From assembly GCF_003386165.1 (NCBI RefSeq), contig NZ_QRDV01000007.1:54362-118361 (forward strand): a DNA stretch of 64,000 nt, written 5' to 3'. Shown piece by piece: positions 19,702 to 28,222 of this stretch. The number at the start of each line of letters is the position of its first letter. Position 1 is the stretch's first letter. A model generated the notes under the pieces. That model saw nothing but the letters and a program-made list of their open reading frames with translations, had not been told where the DNA came from and searched no databases. The position numbers were made by a program, and so were the translations under genes. Origin of the DNA: Winogradskyella eximia. GTDB lineage: Bacteria > Bacteroidota > Bacteroidia > Flavobacteriales > Flavobacteriaceae.

Positions 19702-20133
19702 ATGATATTAAACACTACACATTATAATGCTGAGCACAAACAAATTATTGCTGACCTCGTTGGCAGTTCTTTTAGTTTGGTACAAAAATTGAAAATGAAT
19801 GGTGTAGGTTCTAAACGCATGATAATTGATGAAGTGAGTCCAAATATGCAGTCAATGATGAATTTGGTTTCAGATGTTAATTATGGAAATATTGAATTAA
19901 GACCTAAAGGAATTTTAATAAGAATTAATAAAGGATTAAAAAACTTTACTTGGGTTATTCCTTATTACCATCTTGTTATTTATAAAATCAATGGTTCTAG
20001 TATACATGCACAAGGAAAATTTGTGCACTTTAGAGCTAATAAAACTTTTAAAGAGAATAAAAAGTTTTTTGATAAGTTACTCGATGAAAAAGTAAAATAC
20101 GATATGCAACACGCAATGCCTCAAGGACTATGA
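19702..20133 (+). CDS. Conserved hypothetical protein of the light-stress cluster
   Basis: The 143-residue soluble protein has no motif I recognise. It has a helical N-terminus, a beta-rich middle (GNIELRPKGILIRINKG, WVIPYYHLVIYKI) and a basic helical C-terminus. It is the first gene after the second shared promoter module and overlaps the TIGR03643 gene by four bases (ATGA), so they are co-translated. The ATG at 19702 is almost at the predicted transcription start. Confidence 0.6.
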   Translation: MILNTTHYNAEHKQIIADLVGSSFSLVQKLKMNGVGSKRMIIDEVSPNMQSMMNLVSDVNYGNIELRPKGILIRINKGLKNFTWVIPYYHLVIYKINGSSIHAQGKFVHFRANKTFKENKKFFDKLLDEKVKYDMQHAMPQGL

Positions 20134-20402
20134 GTTTAGAACTAAAAGACATTGATAGAATTATTGAAATGGCATGGGAAGATAGAACACCATTTGATGC
20201 CATTACTTTTCAATTCAACTTAAAAGAACAAGAGGTCATTAATTTAATGCGACGCGAATTAAAACCGAGTAGCTTCAGATTATGGAGAGCCAGAGTACAA
20301 GGCAGAGCTACTAAACACAGTAAGAAAAGAACGTTTGACGAAGGCAGATTTAAATGCTCTAGACAAAGAACAATAACAAATAACTCTATTTCAAAACGTT
20401 AA
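20130..20402 (+). CDS. TIGR03643/DUF2805 family protein
   Basis: The 90-residue protein matches the TIGR03643 family closely: IDRIIEMAWEDRTPFDAI, EQEVINLMRRELKPSSF and the basic RLWRARVQGRATKH. The arrangement (two helices with a helix-turn-helix look, then a strongly basic tail) suggests nucleic-acid binding, but function is unknown. The family commonly lies beside cryptochrome genes. It overlaps the previous gene by 4 bp. Confidence 0.85.
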   Translation: MSLELKDIDRIIEMAWEDRTPFDAITFQFNLKEQEVINLMRRELKPSSFRLWRARVQGRATKHSKKRTFDEGRFKCSRQRTITNNSISKR

Positions 20403-20457
20403 CACGTGCTTTGATTTAAGCTTGGAGTACTTAAAGACAGCACATTAAAAAGATTTT

Positions 20458-21150
20458 ATGAATACAGAAACAATTTCCAAAAAAAATGGTCACCAATTAA
20501 AAGGCTTCAGTGCAGAAGATATTGGAGACGATCATTTATTTACAGGTTTAGAAACACCAATGAAGCCTAACGCTTTTGAAATGTCTAACACTGAGAAAAA
20601 AGAACGTATTTCCATTTTATTTTCTGAAATAATGGATGTAATAGGTTTAGATTTAACTGATGACTCCTTGCAAGGCACACCAGATCGTGTTGCAAAAATG
20701 TATATTGAAGAAATTTTCTCTGGATTAGATCCTAAGAATAAGCCCAAAGTGGCCTTATTCGACAATAAATATCAATATAATCAAATGTTAGTAGAAAAAA
20801 ATATTACCTTCTACTCTAATTGCGAACATCATTTTGTTCCTATAATAGGAAAAGCACATATAGCATACAAATCCTCAGGGAAAGTTATTGGACTTTCTAA
20901 ATTAAACAGAATAGTGCAATATTACGCTAGACGTCCTCAAGTACAAGAACGTTTAACAAACCAAATAGCAAATGAATTAAAGACTGTTTTAGAAACAGAA
21001 GATGTTGCCGTAATTATAGATGCTAAGCACTTATGCGTATCTTCTAGAGGAATACAAGATGACACATCTACAACAGTAACAACATATTACGGAGGCGAGT
21101 TTAATAAAGCCTCAAAAATCGCAGAATTACAAAACTATATAAACAATTAA
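20458..21150 (+). CDS. folE: GTP cyclohydrolase I
   Basis: The 230-residue protein carries the FolE signature: NCEHHFVPIIGKAHIAY with the zinc-binding Cys and catalytic His, VIGLSKLNRIVQYYARRPQVQERLT, and DAKHLCVSSRGIQDDTSTTVT with the second zinc Cys. The N-terminal 55 residues are a non-conserved extension. It converts GTP to dihydroneopterin triphosphate, the first step of folate and pterins. Its place among three photolyase-type genes suggests supply of a pterin or folate antenna, though it may be the general folate enzyme. Confidence 0.95.
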   Translation: MNTETISKKNGHQLKGFSAEDIGDDHLFTGLETPMKPNAFEMSNTEKKERISILFSEIMDVIGLDLTDDSLQGTPDRVAKMYIEEIFSGLDPKNKPKVALFDNKYQYNQMLVEKNITFYSNCEHHFVPIIGKAHIAYKSSGKVIGLSKLNRIVQYYARRPQVQERLTNQIANELKTVLETEDVAVIIDAKHLCVSSRGIQDDTSTTVTTYYGGEFNKASKIAELQNYINN

Positions 21151-21153
21151 GCT

Positions 21154-21381
21154 ATGGAAACAATAGAAAAAGCTTTAGAATTTGAAAACAGAAAGTTTTC
21201 ATTTAAAACAACAAGTGACAGAATTTTAGCAGCAAGAGAAGCTAAAGATTTAATATTAGAAGTAAACGAACTATATAAAGAAAAAAAGGATTCTAAACTT
21301 ATGGATCTTATGAAGCGTCTTACAGTTATTAAGCAAAAAATAGAAAAGCGCTTAAAAGGACGCCCTTTAACAGCATCTTAA
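21154..21381 (+). CDS. Small helical protein, function unknown
   Basis: The 75-residue charged protein is predicted almost entirely helical, with a coiled-coil look (ILAAREAKDLILEVNELYKEKKD, LMKRLTVIKQKIEKRLKG). It starts 3 bp after folE and ends 2 bp before the SDR gene, so it is a real operon member. No family recognised. Confidence 0.65.
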   Translation: METIEKALEFENRKFSFKTTSDRILAAREAKDLILEVNELYKEKKDSKLMDLMKRLTVIKQKIEKRLKGRPLTAS

Positions 21382-21383
21382 AT

Positions 21384-22067
21384 ATGAACACTATAATAGT
21401 CGTTGGCGGAAGCAAAGGTATAGGCAATGCAATTGTTACATCTTTGCTTTCTTCGCATAAAGTCGTAAATATTAGTAGAACAGAACCTCAGGTTTCACAT
21501 GAGAATTTAACCCATTACAATTGTGATGTACTCAATGATGACCTACCAAATATTGAGGCTGCAGATGGATTAGTGTATTGTCCTGGTAGTATAAATCTAA
21601 AACCAATTAACAGATTGAGTTTAGACGATTTTAAAAATGATTTTGAAATCAATGTACTTGGAGCAGTAAAAGCGGTACAAAAATACTTACCTATTTTAAA
21701 AAATGGTAACAAGCCATCTATATTGCTATTTAGCACAGTGGCTTCCAAATTAGGTATGCCATTTCATGCCAGCGTAGCAGCTTCAAAATCTGCAGTAGAA
21801 GGTTTAACCAAATCATTAGGTGCAGAGTTAGCACCAACTATTCGTGTTAATGCTATTGCACCTACAGTAACTAATACAGATTTGGCTTCTAAATTACTAC
21901 GAAACGAAAGGATGATTGATAATATGAATGAAAGACATCCACTAAAAAAATACTTAGAACCTCAAGAAGTTGCTGATATGGCTACATTTTTATTGTCTGA
22001 AAAAGCAGCCTCTCTTTCAGGACAAATTTTTGAAATGGACTGTGGTATTGTAAGTTTTAAATTATAA
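21384..22067 (+). CDS. Short-chain dehydrogenase/reductase
   Basis: The 227-residue classical SDR has the cofactor loop VVGGSKGIGNAIV and the catalytic Ser in LFSTVASKLG. The expected Tyr-x-x-x-Lys is replaced by ASVAASKSAVEGL: the Tyr position appears to be Val or Ala, while the Lys is kept. The C-terminal VRVNAIAPTVTNTDLASKLL segment is normal. The missing Tyr makes normal dehydrogenase activity doubtful. The substrate is unknown; it is located between folE and glutathione peroxidase. Confidence 0.82.
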   Translation: MNTIIVVGGSKGIGNAIVTSLLSSHKVVNISRTEPQVSHENLTHYNCDVLNDDLPNIEAADGLVYCPGSINLKPINRLSLDDFKNDFEINVLGAVKAVQKYLPILKNGNKPSILLFSTVASKLGMPFHASVAASKSAVEGLTKSLGAELAPTIRVNAIAPTVTNTDLASKLLRNERMIDNMNERHPLKKYLEPQEVADMATFLLSEKAASLSGQIFEMDCGIVSFKL

Positions 22068-22070
22068 ATT

Positions 22071-22610
22071 ATGAATCCAGTAAAAGCATTTATAAGTACA
22101 ATATCTACTACAGACGTTAGTGTAAAACAAAATGCGCTAAAATCTATTTATGATATTGAAATAAACAATCTTCAAGGTCAGCCAATTCATCTCTCTGAGT
22201 ATAAAGGCAAAAAGATATTGTTTGTTAATGTAGCATCTAAATGTGGATTCACTCCTCAATATAAAGAGTTACAGCAATTACAAGAAACATTTAAAGACAG
22301 TTTGGTTGTAATTGGCATACCATGTAATCAATTTGGCAAACAAGAACCTGGACAAGCAGATGAGATTCAAGAATTTTGTGAAGTCAATTATGGTGTATCT
22401 TTCTTAATCTCAGAAAAAATAGACGTTAAAGGAGCTCAGCAACATCCTCTTTATCAATGGCTAACTAAGAAAGCTATTAATGGCAAACAAAATTCTGTGG
22501 TTAAATGGAATTTCCAGAAGTACTTGGTAGATGAAGATGGTGAATTTTTAGACTACTTCTACTCTATCACAAAACCTTTGAATTCTCGTATTACCAAATA
22601 TTTAAAATAA
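22071..22610 (+). CDS. Glutathione peroxidase family thiol peroxidase (Cys type)
   Basis: The 179-residue protein has NVASKCGFTPQYKELQQL, with the peroxidatic residue as Cys 58 in place of selenocysteine, then IPCNQFGKQEPG (catalytic Gln) and VVKWNFQKYLVD (catalytic Trp and Asn). These four residues form the family active site. Bacterial Cys versions generally use thioredoxin. It starts 3 bp after the SDR gene and probably removes peroxides formed under light stress. Confidence 0.92.
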   Translation: MNPVKAFISTISTTDVSVKQNALKSIYDIEINNLQGQPIHLSEYKGKKILFVNVASKCGFTPQYKELQQLQETFKDSLVVIGIPCNQFGKQEPGQADEIQEFCEVNYGVSFLISEKIDVKGAQQHPLYQWLTKKAINGKQNSVVKWNFQKYLVDEDGEFLDYFYSITKPLNSRITKYLK

Positions 22611-22616
22611 CATACT

Positions 22617-22787
22617 ATGTTCGGATTATTTAAAAAAACAACGGAAGTAGAAAAACTTCAAAAAAAGTATAAAGAACTTATGGCAGACTGGCATAAGCTT
22701 TCTACTACAAATAGATCAGAAAGCGACAAAAAATATGCTGAAGCCCAAATAGTTGCTGATAAAATAGATAAATTAAAAATATCATAA
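22617..22787 (+). CDS. Lacal_2735 family small protein
   Basis: The 56-residue protein starts MFGLFKKTTEVEKLQKKY and has the pattern WHKLSTTNRSESDKKYAEA, as I remember for the Lacal_2735 family of Flavobacteriia. It is highly charged and helical. It lies 6 bp after the peroxidase gene and one base before the TspO gene. Function unknown. Confidence 0.75.
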   Translation: MFGLFKKTTEVEKLQKKYKELMADWHKLSTTNRSESDKKYAEAQIVADKIDKLKIS

Positions 22788-22788
22788 G

Positions 22789-23253
22789 TTGAAAAAAATA
22801 TATCTCTTCATATTATTCTTAATCATCAATTTTGGTGCTTTAGCGATTGGTAGCTGGTTTATGGGAGATGCAGTTTCAGGCGAATGGTATTCTAATTTAA
22901 ACAAAGCACCTTGGACACCTCCAGGTTGGGTTTTTGGAGCCGCTTGGACATTAATTATGATTTGTTTCTCAATTTACTTAAGTTATTTATTTTCCATCCG
23001 TAATTCAAAATTTGTAATTGCCGTTTATACTAGTTCTGTTCTATTAAATGTAAGCTGGAATTACTTTTTCTTCAACCAACAATTAACAACTTTAGGATTG
23101 GTAAATATCGTTTTGCTAACCTTGTTAATTATATATTTCTTTATCACTTTTGGTGATGACAAATTGAGCCGTTTAAAATATCTTCTACTCCCTTATATCA
23201 TTTGGTTATGTATTGCAACCTCCTTAAATGGTCATGTTGTATTTAACAACTAA
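22789..23253 (+). CDS. tspO: TspO/MBR family tryptophan-rich membrane protein
   Basis: The 154-residue protein has five hydrophobic helices and the TspO motif NKAPWTPPGWVFGAAWTLI. Trp residues are frequent. The start is a TTG one base after the stop of the preceding gene; it directly precedes the basic KKIYLF signal of the first helix. TspO proteins bind porphyrins and are linked to control of tetrapyrroles and photo-oxidative stress, which fits this light-related operon. Confidence 0.9.
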   Translation: MKKIYLFILFLIINFGALAIGSWFMGDAVSGEWYSNLNKAPWTPPGWVFGAAWTLIMICFSIYLSYLFSIRNSKFVIAVYTSSVLLNVSWNYFFFNQQLTTLGLVNIVLLTLLIIYFFITFGDDKLSRLKYLLLPYIIWLCIATSLNGHVVFNN

Positions 23254-23309
23254 ATTAAGGTAACAGCTGTACAGTCTTTTTCAAAAAATTCTAAAGTCAT
23301 AAAACTTCT

Positions 23310-23771
23310 ATGAAAATATATACGCTACATAAAAAACAAAATTTACCCATTTCAGTTGATCAAGCATGGGAATTTTTATCAAATCCTAGGAATCTAAAAA
23401 CCATTACTCCAGATTATATGGGTTTTAATATTCTCTCTGGAGCAGACAGACCTATGTTTCCTGGGCAAATTATTCAGTATATCGTTACTCCTGTTTTAGG
23501 CATTAAAACAAAATGGGTTACAGAAATTACACATGTAAAAGACAAAGAATATTTTGTAGATGAACAACGCTTTGGACCATACGCACTGTGGCATCATAAG
23601 CATTTTATTAAAGAAATTGAAGGTGGAGTTGAAATGGAAGACATTATAGATTATAAAGTGCCTATGGGAATTTTAGGGCAAATGGTTCATCCCATTTTAG
23701 TAAAACCAAAACTTGAAGAAATTTTCAATTACAGAACAACTAAACTTGAAGAACTTTACGGAAAATACTAA
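23310..23771 (+). CDS. SRPBCC/START-fold ligand-binding protein
   Basis: The 153-residue protein has the SRPBCC pattern: N-terminal strand, ISVDQAWEFLSNPRNLKTITPDYMG, a middle with FVDEQRFGPYALWHHKHFIKE, and a long C-terminal helix. Proteins with this start motif are common next to photolyases in Bacteroidota. It lies 3 bp before the CPD photolyase gene. The ligand is unknown. Confidence 0.83.
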   Translation: MKIYTLHKKQNLPISVDQAWEFLSNPRNLKTITPDYMGFNILSGADRPMFPGQIIQYIVTPVLGIKTKWVTEITHVKDKEYFVDEQRFGPYALWHHKHFIKEIEGGVEMEDIIDYKVPMGILGQMVHPILVKPKLEEIFNYRTTKLEELYGKY

Positions 23772-23774
23772 TTT

Positions 23775-25082
23775 ATGAATGCTACTATTAATATTTTTTG
23801 GTTTAGAAGAGATCTAAGATTAGATGATAATGTTGGTTTTTATGAAGCGTTGAGAGGCGAACAATCAGTGCTTCCAATATTTATATTCGATTCTGAAATT
23901 TTAGATAAATTACCTAAGAATGATGCTCGTGTCAATTTTATACACGAAACGCTTCAGAATATGAGGCAAACACTACAAGACCAACATGGCAGTAGTATTG
24001 CACTGTATCACGGTAAACCAAAAGATATCTTTGAGAACTTATTACAAGACTATAAGATTAATACTGTTTTTACAAATCACGATTACGAACCTTATGCTAA
24101 AACACGAGATAAAGAAATTAAAGCGCTTCTAAATAAAAATGAAGTAGACTTTAAAACCTTTAAGGATCATGTAATTTTTGAAAAAGATGAAGTTGTAAAA
24201 AATGATGGGAAGCCATACATGGTTTACACTCCCTATATGCGTAAGTGGAAAGAAAAATTTAAAACTATTGATTTAGAGATTTTCTATACCAATTCCTTTC
24301 TAAATAATTTGGTTGAACACTCTAGATTACCAAATTTGAGTTTATCAGATATAGGCTTTAAAACATCTAATCAAGAAATACCTCCTTTTGATGTAACACC
24401 AACTTTAATTCAGCAATACGAAGACACCAGAAATTTCCCTGCTAAAGATGCAACGTCTAAATTAGGACCACATTTACGGTTTGGAACTGCAAGTATCCGT
24501 AAAATGATTAAAAAGGCTATTGCAGAAGACAATGAAATATTTTGGCAAGAATTAATTTGGAGAGAATTTTTTATGCAAATACTATGGCATTTTCCTCATA
24601 CACCAGACAATGCATTTAAACCAAAATATGATCGTATAGAATGGAGAAACAACGAAGATGAATTTAAGAAATGGTGCGAAGGTCAAACAGGATATCCTTT
24701 AGTAGATGCCGGAATGCGTCAACTTAATGAAACAGGTTTTATGCACAACCGTGTGAGAATGCTCGTTGGTAGTTTTCTTTGTAAACACTTATTAATAGAC
24801 TGGCGTTGGGGCGAAGCTTACTTTGCAGAAAAATTACATGATTACGAAATGGCGAGTAATGTTGGTAATTGGCAATGGGTTGCAGGGTCTGGCGTAGATG
24901 CATCTCCTTATTTCAGAATTTTTAATCCGACTACTCAGATTCAAAAGTTTGATAAAAACTTAGAATACATAAAAAAATGGGTGCCAGATTTTCAAGAGTT
25001 ATCTTATCCTCAACCCATAGTAGAGCACAAAATGGCTAGAGAACGTTGCCTAGAAACTTATAAATCTGCATTGAATGAATAA
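23775..25082 (+). CDS. Deoxyribodipyrimidine photolyase (CPD class I type)
   Basis: The 435-residue protein has the antenna domain (IFWFRRDLRLDDNVGF) and a standard FAD domain. This includes KLGPHLRFGTASIRKM, WRNNEDEFKKWCEGQTGYPLVDAGMRQL in the usual order, HNRVRMLVGSFL, and the active-site SNVGNWQWVAGSG followed by YFRIFNPT. The proximal Trp and flavin-facing Asn are present, unlike in the gene at 18106. It repairs cyclobutane pyrimidine dimers with blue light. It is the last gene of the second operon and is followed by a terminator. Confidence 0.93.
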   Translation: MNATINIFWFRRDLRLDDNVGFYEALRGEQSVLPIFIFDSEILDKLPKNDARVNFIHETLQNMRQTLQDQHGSSIALYHGKPKDIFENLLQDYKINTVFTNHDYEPYAKTRDKEIKALLNKNEVDFKTFKDHVIFEKDEVVKNDGKPYMVYTPYMRKWKEKFKTIDLEIFYTNSFLNNLVEHSRLPNLSLSDIGFKTSNQEIPPFDVTPTLIQQYEDTRNFPAKDATSKLGPHLRFGTASIRKMIKKAIAEDNEIFWQELIWREFFMQILWHFPHTPDNAFKPKYDRIEWRNNEDEFKKWCEGQTGYPLVDAGMRQLNETGFMHNRVRMLVGSFLCKHLLIDWRWGEAYFAEKLHDYEMASNVGNWQWVAGSGVDASPYFRIFNPTTQIQKFDKNLEYIKKWVPDFQELSYPQPIVEHKMARERCLETYKSALNE

Positions 25083-25182
25083 AAATTATTCACATTAAAC
25101 AATAAATCAAAACAAACAGCGTTGCTAAGTATAAGACCATTAAGGTCTTAACTGAAATAACCATTTCAACAAACAATTTTTT

Positions 25183-25209
25183 AAAGCTCTGATTAGTCAT
25201 CAGAGCTTT
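25183..25209 (+). terminator. Intrinsic terminator after the photolyase operon
   Basis: An 11-bp perfect stem AAAGCTCTGAT / ATCAGAGCTTT with a 5-nt loop is followed by a T-run. It ends the operon that began near 19700. Confidence 0.85.
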
Positions 25210-25290
25210 TTTATTGAATTTTGTTTAATTTATCATAAGTCATTAAAGTTTTTGTTAACTTTAAAGCACTAATATAAAATCAGAATCATT

Positions 25291-25653
25291 ATGAATACTT
25301 GGGGAGTTGCCAAAAAATGGAAAGAAATGTGCGAAAAAGGTAAAAACTTGGAGTGTATTAACGAGCTTTATGCCGATAATGTGGTTAGCAAAGAAATGCC
25401 TGGTATGCCTGGAGAAAGTATTACCGGAAAGCAAAATGTTTGGAATAAAAATAAGGAATGGCTAGATAATGTTGTAGAATATCATAGCAGCTCTATAAGT
25501 GCACCAATTGTAGCTGGAAATCACTTTTCAACAAAAATGCACTTCGATATTACTTTTAAAGATAGAGGAAGACAACAATTAGAGGAGCTTGCTGTTTTTG
25601 AAGTTAAAGATGGTAAAATTACAAATGAGCAATTTTTATATGCTATGGAATAA
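25291..25653 (+). CDS. SnoaL-like/NTF2-fold small protein
   Basis: The 120-residue protein has the SnoaL-like pattern: N-terminal helix WGVAKKWKEMCEKG, then ELYADNVVSKEMPGMPGESITGKQNV and a beta-rich C-terminus (HFDITFKDRG, LAVFEVKDGKI). The fold binds small ligands and no catalytic residues are identifiable. It is transcribed alone, with a terminator on each side. Its upstream region also contains TTTTGTT and TTAAC elements that weakly resemble the two promoter modules nearby. Confidence 0.78.
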   Translation: MNTWGVAKKWKEMCEKGKNLECINELYADNVVSKEMPGMPGESITGKQNVWNKNKEWLDNVVEYHSSSISAPIVAGNHFSTKMHFDITFKDRGRQQLEELAVFEVKDGKITNEQFLYAME

Positions 25654-25677
25654 ACTCTACACTTTTAAAACATAAAA

Positions 25678-25707
25678 AAAAGCTTCAAGATTACACTTGA
25701 AGCTTTT
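25678..25707. terminator. Bidirectional intrinsic terminator
   Basis: A 12-bp perfect stem AAAAGCTTCAAG / CTTGAAGCTTTT with a 6-nt loop has A-run and T-run flanks. It lies between the SnoaL-like gene (+) and murA (-) and serves both. Confidence 0.85.
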
Positions 25708-25767
25708 TTAATTTATTATATCCCGTTTTCATTATTGTTTCAACAAAAATAAATCGGTTTTTTATTT

Positions 25768-27084
25768 TTAGTTACCTTCTAAACGTTCAATTTTTGCTCC
25801 AATGGCTCTTAAACGTTCAGCAATATTCTCATAACCTCTATCTATTTGTTCAATATTGTGAATAATAGACGTTCCTTTTGCAGATAATGCAGCAATCAAT
25901 AAAGATACACCAGCTCTAATATCTGGCGATGTCATCGTAGTTGCTTTTAATGTCGATTTAAAGTCATGACCAATAACGGTTGCTCTATGTGGATCACAAA
26001 GAATAATTTTCGCACCCATATCAATTAACTTATCAACGAAGAACAAACGACTTTCAAACATTTTTTGATGTACTATTGCGCTTCCTCTAGCTTGAGTTAA
26101 AACGGTTAAAATAATACTTAATAAATCTGGAGTAAATCCTGGCCAAGGTGCATCTGAAATAGTTAAAATAGAACCATCAATATAACTTTGCACTTCGTAA
26201 CCGTCAGTATGTGCCGGAATATGAATATCATCTCCTTGTCTTTCAACCGTGATGCCTATTTTTCTAAATACATTTGGTATTACACCCAAATCATCCCAAC
26301 TTACATTGGTAATTGTTAATTCACTTTTAGTCATTGCAGCTAAACCAATCCAGCTACCAATCTCAATCATATCTGGCAACATTCTGTGATTGGTTCCGCC
26401 AAGAGAATCCACACCTTCAATTACTAAAAGATTAGAGCCAACACCAGAGATTTTAGCTCCCATGCGGTTAAGCATCTTACATAATTGTTGTAAATAAGGT
26501 TCGCAAGCCGCATTATAAATAGTGGTTGTTCCTTCTGCTAAAACAGCAGCCATAACAATATTTGCTGTACCTGTAACTGAAGCTTCATCTAGAAGCATGT
26601 ATGCTCCTTTTAACTTTTTTGCTTCAACTCCATAAAATAAATCTTCTTTATTATAACGGAATTCAGCGCCAAGCTTTATAAAGCCTTCAAAATGCGTATC
26701 TAAACGACGACGACCAATTTTGTCACCTCCAGGTTTAGGAATATAGCCTTTACCAAAACGTGCTAATAAAGGACCAACAATCATTATTGAACCTCTTAAA
26801 CCTTTACCGTCTTCTTTAAATTCTGCAGACTCTAGATATTTTAAATTAACCTCGTCTGCTTTAAAAGTATAAGAACCTTTACCTAGTTTATTGATTTTAA
26901 CACCCAACTTTTTTAATAGTTCGATGAGTTTATTAACATCAATAATATCTGGAATGTTGTCTATTTTTATTTCTTCTGCAGTTAAGAGCACTGCACATAA
27001 GATTTGTAAGGCTTCGTTTTTTGCTCCTTGAGGTTGAATTTTCCCTTTTAATTGGTGGCCTCCTTCAATTTTAAATGTACCCAT
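25768..27084 (-). CDS. murA: UDP-N-acetylglucosamine 1-carboxyvinyltransferase (MurA), Asp variant
   Basis: The 438-residue length is normal. MurA features include GAKNEALQILCAVLL (Lys 22, Asn 23), a GSIMIVGPLLARFGKG segment, and the C-terminal SPDIRAGVSLLIAAL and IDRGYENIAERL. In the active-site loop the sequence is PGGDKIGRRRLDTH, so residue 121 is Asp where E. coli MurA has Cys 115. Asp variants elsewhere are active but resistant to fosfomycin. It performs the first step of peptidoglycan synthesis. It is the second of two closely spaced minus-strand genes, 5 bp after the DUF4290 gene. Confidence 0.95.
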   Translation of the reverse strand: MGTFKIEGGHQLKGKIQPQGAKNEALQILCAVLLTAEEIKIDNIPDIIDVNKLIELLKKLGVKINKLGKGSYTFKADEVNLKYLESAEFKEDGKGLRGSIMIVGPLLARFGKGYIPKPGGDKIGRRRLDTHFEGFIKLGAEFRYNKEDLFYGVEAKKLKGAYMLLDEASVTGTANIVMAAVLAEGTTTIYNAACEPYLQQLCKMLNRMGAKISGVGSNLLVIEGVDSLGGTNHRMLPDMIEIGSWIGLAAMTKSELTITNVSWDDLGVIPNVFRKIGITVERQGDDIHIPAHTDGYEVQSYIDGSILTISDAPWPGFTPDLLSIILTVLTQARGSAIVHQKMFESRLFFVDKLIDMGAKIILCDPHRATVIGHDFKSTLKATTMTSPDIRAGVSLLIAALSAKGTSIIHNIEQIDRGYENIAERLRAIGAKIERLEGN

Positions 27085-27089
27085 ACGTT

Positions 27090-27806
27090 TTAGTAACGTT
27101 TTCTGTTATTGGAATATTTTTTCTTATTTGTGTTGTTGCTCTTTTTATTTGTATTGCTTTTACTACCGTATTTAGATTTAGTACGCATCAAACTTGTAGC
27201 ATCACTAAGATCTTCTTCAGTGTTCTTTAGATCAATTTTACCACCAGAAAGCTCAAATAAATGATTGTAAATAACATCATCTTCAACCGTGTCTTTATTC
27301 CAATTAAGGAAACACTTTTTCATGTGGTTAGCAATCGTATATGTTAAAGCTTCTTTTAGCTCACCATCTTCCCAACCAACAGCAACATCAATCATCGTCT
27401 TGATGTTATTACCATAAAATCGATATTTAGGGAAATTCTGAGGATATTTTAAAGGTTCTGGTCTTGCCTGAATTTCTTCTCTTGAAGGTTCACCATAAGG
27501 AGAATCTACATCAATATTAAAATCAGCCATAATAAACAACTGATCCCATAATTTGTGCTGAAAATCTGGAACATCTCTTAAATGAGGTTGCAAATTTCCC
27601 ATTACTGAAATAATAGCTTTGGCTACTTTATTGCGTTCTTCTTTTGTTTCGCGAGTCTTAGCATAATTAATCATCTTTTGTAGATGGCGTCCATATTCTG
27701 GAATTATTAAATGCTCGCGCTCTGTGTTGTATTCTAAATCGTCAATCAAAATTGTAAAATGTGTAGTATATAGTTTTAAACCTGAAGTCTTTCGGTTTTG
27801 TTGCAA
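27090..27806 (-). CDS. DUF4290 family protein
   Basis: The 238-residue protein has the DUF4290 core (IPEYGRHLQKMINYAKTR, GNLQPHLRDVPDFQHKLWDQLF, KYRFYGNNIKTMIDVA). It ends in a low-complexity basic tail rich in Lys, Asn and Ser (about residues 212-238). The family is almost restricted to Bacteroidota and found next to murA, so a link to envelope or growth is plausible, but the function is not known. Confidence 0.88.
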   Translation of the reverse strand: MQQNRKTSGLKLYTTHFTILIDDLEYNTEREHLIIPEYGRHLQKMINYAKTRETKEERNKVAKAIISVMGNLQPHLRDVPDFQHKLWDQLFIMADFNIDVDSPYGEPSREEIQARPEPLKYPQNFPKYRFYGNNIKTMIDVAVGWEDGELKEALTYTIANHMKKCFLNWNKDTVEDDVIYNHLFELSGGKIDLKNTEEDLSDATSLMRTKSKYGSKSNTNKKSNNTNKKKYSNNRKRY

Positions 27807-27838
27807 AATACAAAAAAATATGAAGCCTAAAGGAAAAT

Positions 27839-28132
27839 TTATAAGGAAATTACACCTTCTACATTTTCTGCGATATTCTTATACTTAGCAATGACTGCCT
27901 CTGGGTTTTTCATTCTTACATTAATAGAAACACTGGTGTACTTTCCATTCTTAGATTCTGTGGTTGTAATCACAGCACCTAAATTATCGAAAAGTGCCTC
28001 AATATGATTAACTCCTGAGCCTTCTGAAAGCACAATAAATTTGTATAAATATTCCGATGGCCAAAGGGCTGTATCGTAAAGTTGTGCTTTTAGTTTTTCG
28101 TAAAATTCTTCTGTTTTTCCTGAATTATCCAT
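27839..28132 (-). CDS. DUF493 family (YbeD-like) protein
   Basis: The 97-residue alpha-beta protein matches DUF493: FYEKLKAQLYDTALWPSEYLYKFIV near the start and YTSVSINVRMKNPEAVIAKY later. YbeD-type proteins have an ACT-like ferredoxin fold. It is the first gene of the minus-strand group leading to DUF4290 and murA, 32 bp upstream of DUF4290. It is divergent from the AAA NTPase gene. Confidence 0.85.
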   Translation of the reverse strand: MDNSGKTEEFYEKLKAQLYDTALWPSEYLYKFIVLSEGSGVNHIEALFDNLGAVITTTESKNGKYTSVSINVRMKNPEAVIAKYKNIAENVEGVISL

Positions 28133-28222
28133 GTTCTTTTTTTTCAGTTGCTAAGATACATTAACTTTAGATTTTTTGGTTTAATTTATTATCACGAATT
28201 TTACATCATAAATATTATCAAT

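Noticed and set aside
25133..25149. Hairpin AAGACC-ATTAA-GGTCTT as terminator
   Set aside because: The stem is only 6 bp and no T-run follows; the stronger hairpin at 25183-25209 is the terminator.
28148..28222. Upstream extension of the AAA NTPase
   Set aside because: The extra 25 residues are hydrophobic and come from the divergent promoter region; the family begins just before the Walker A strand.
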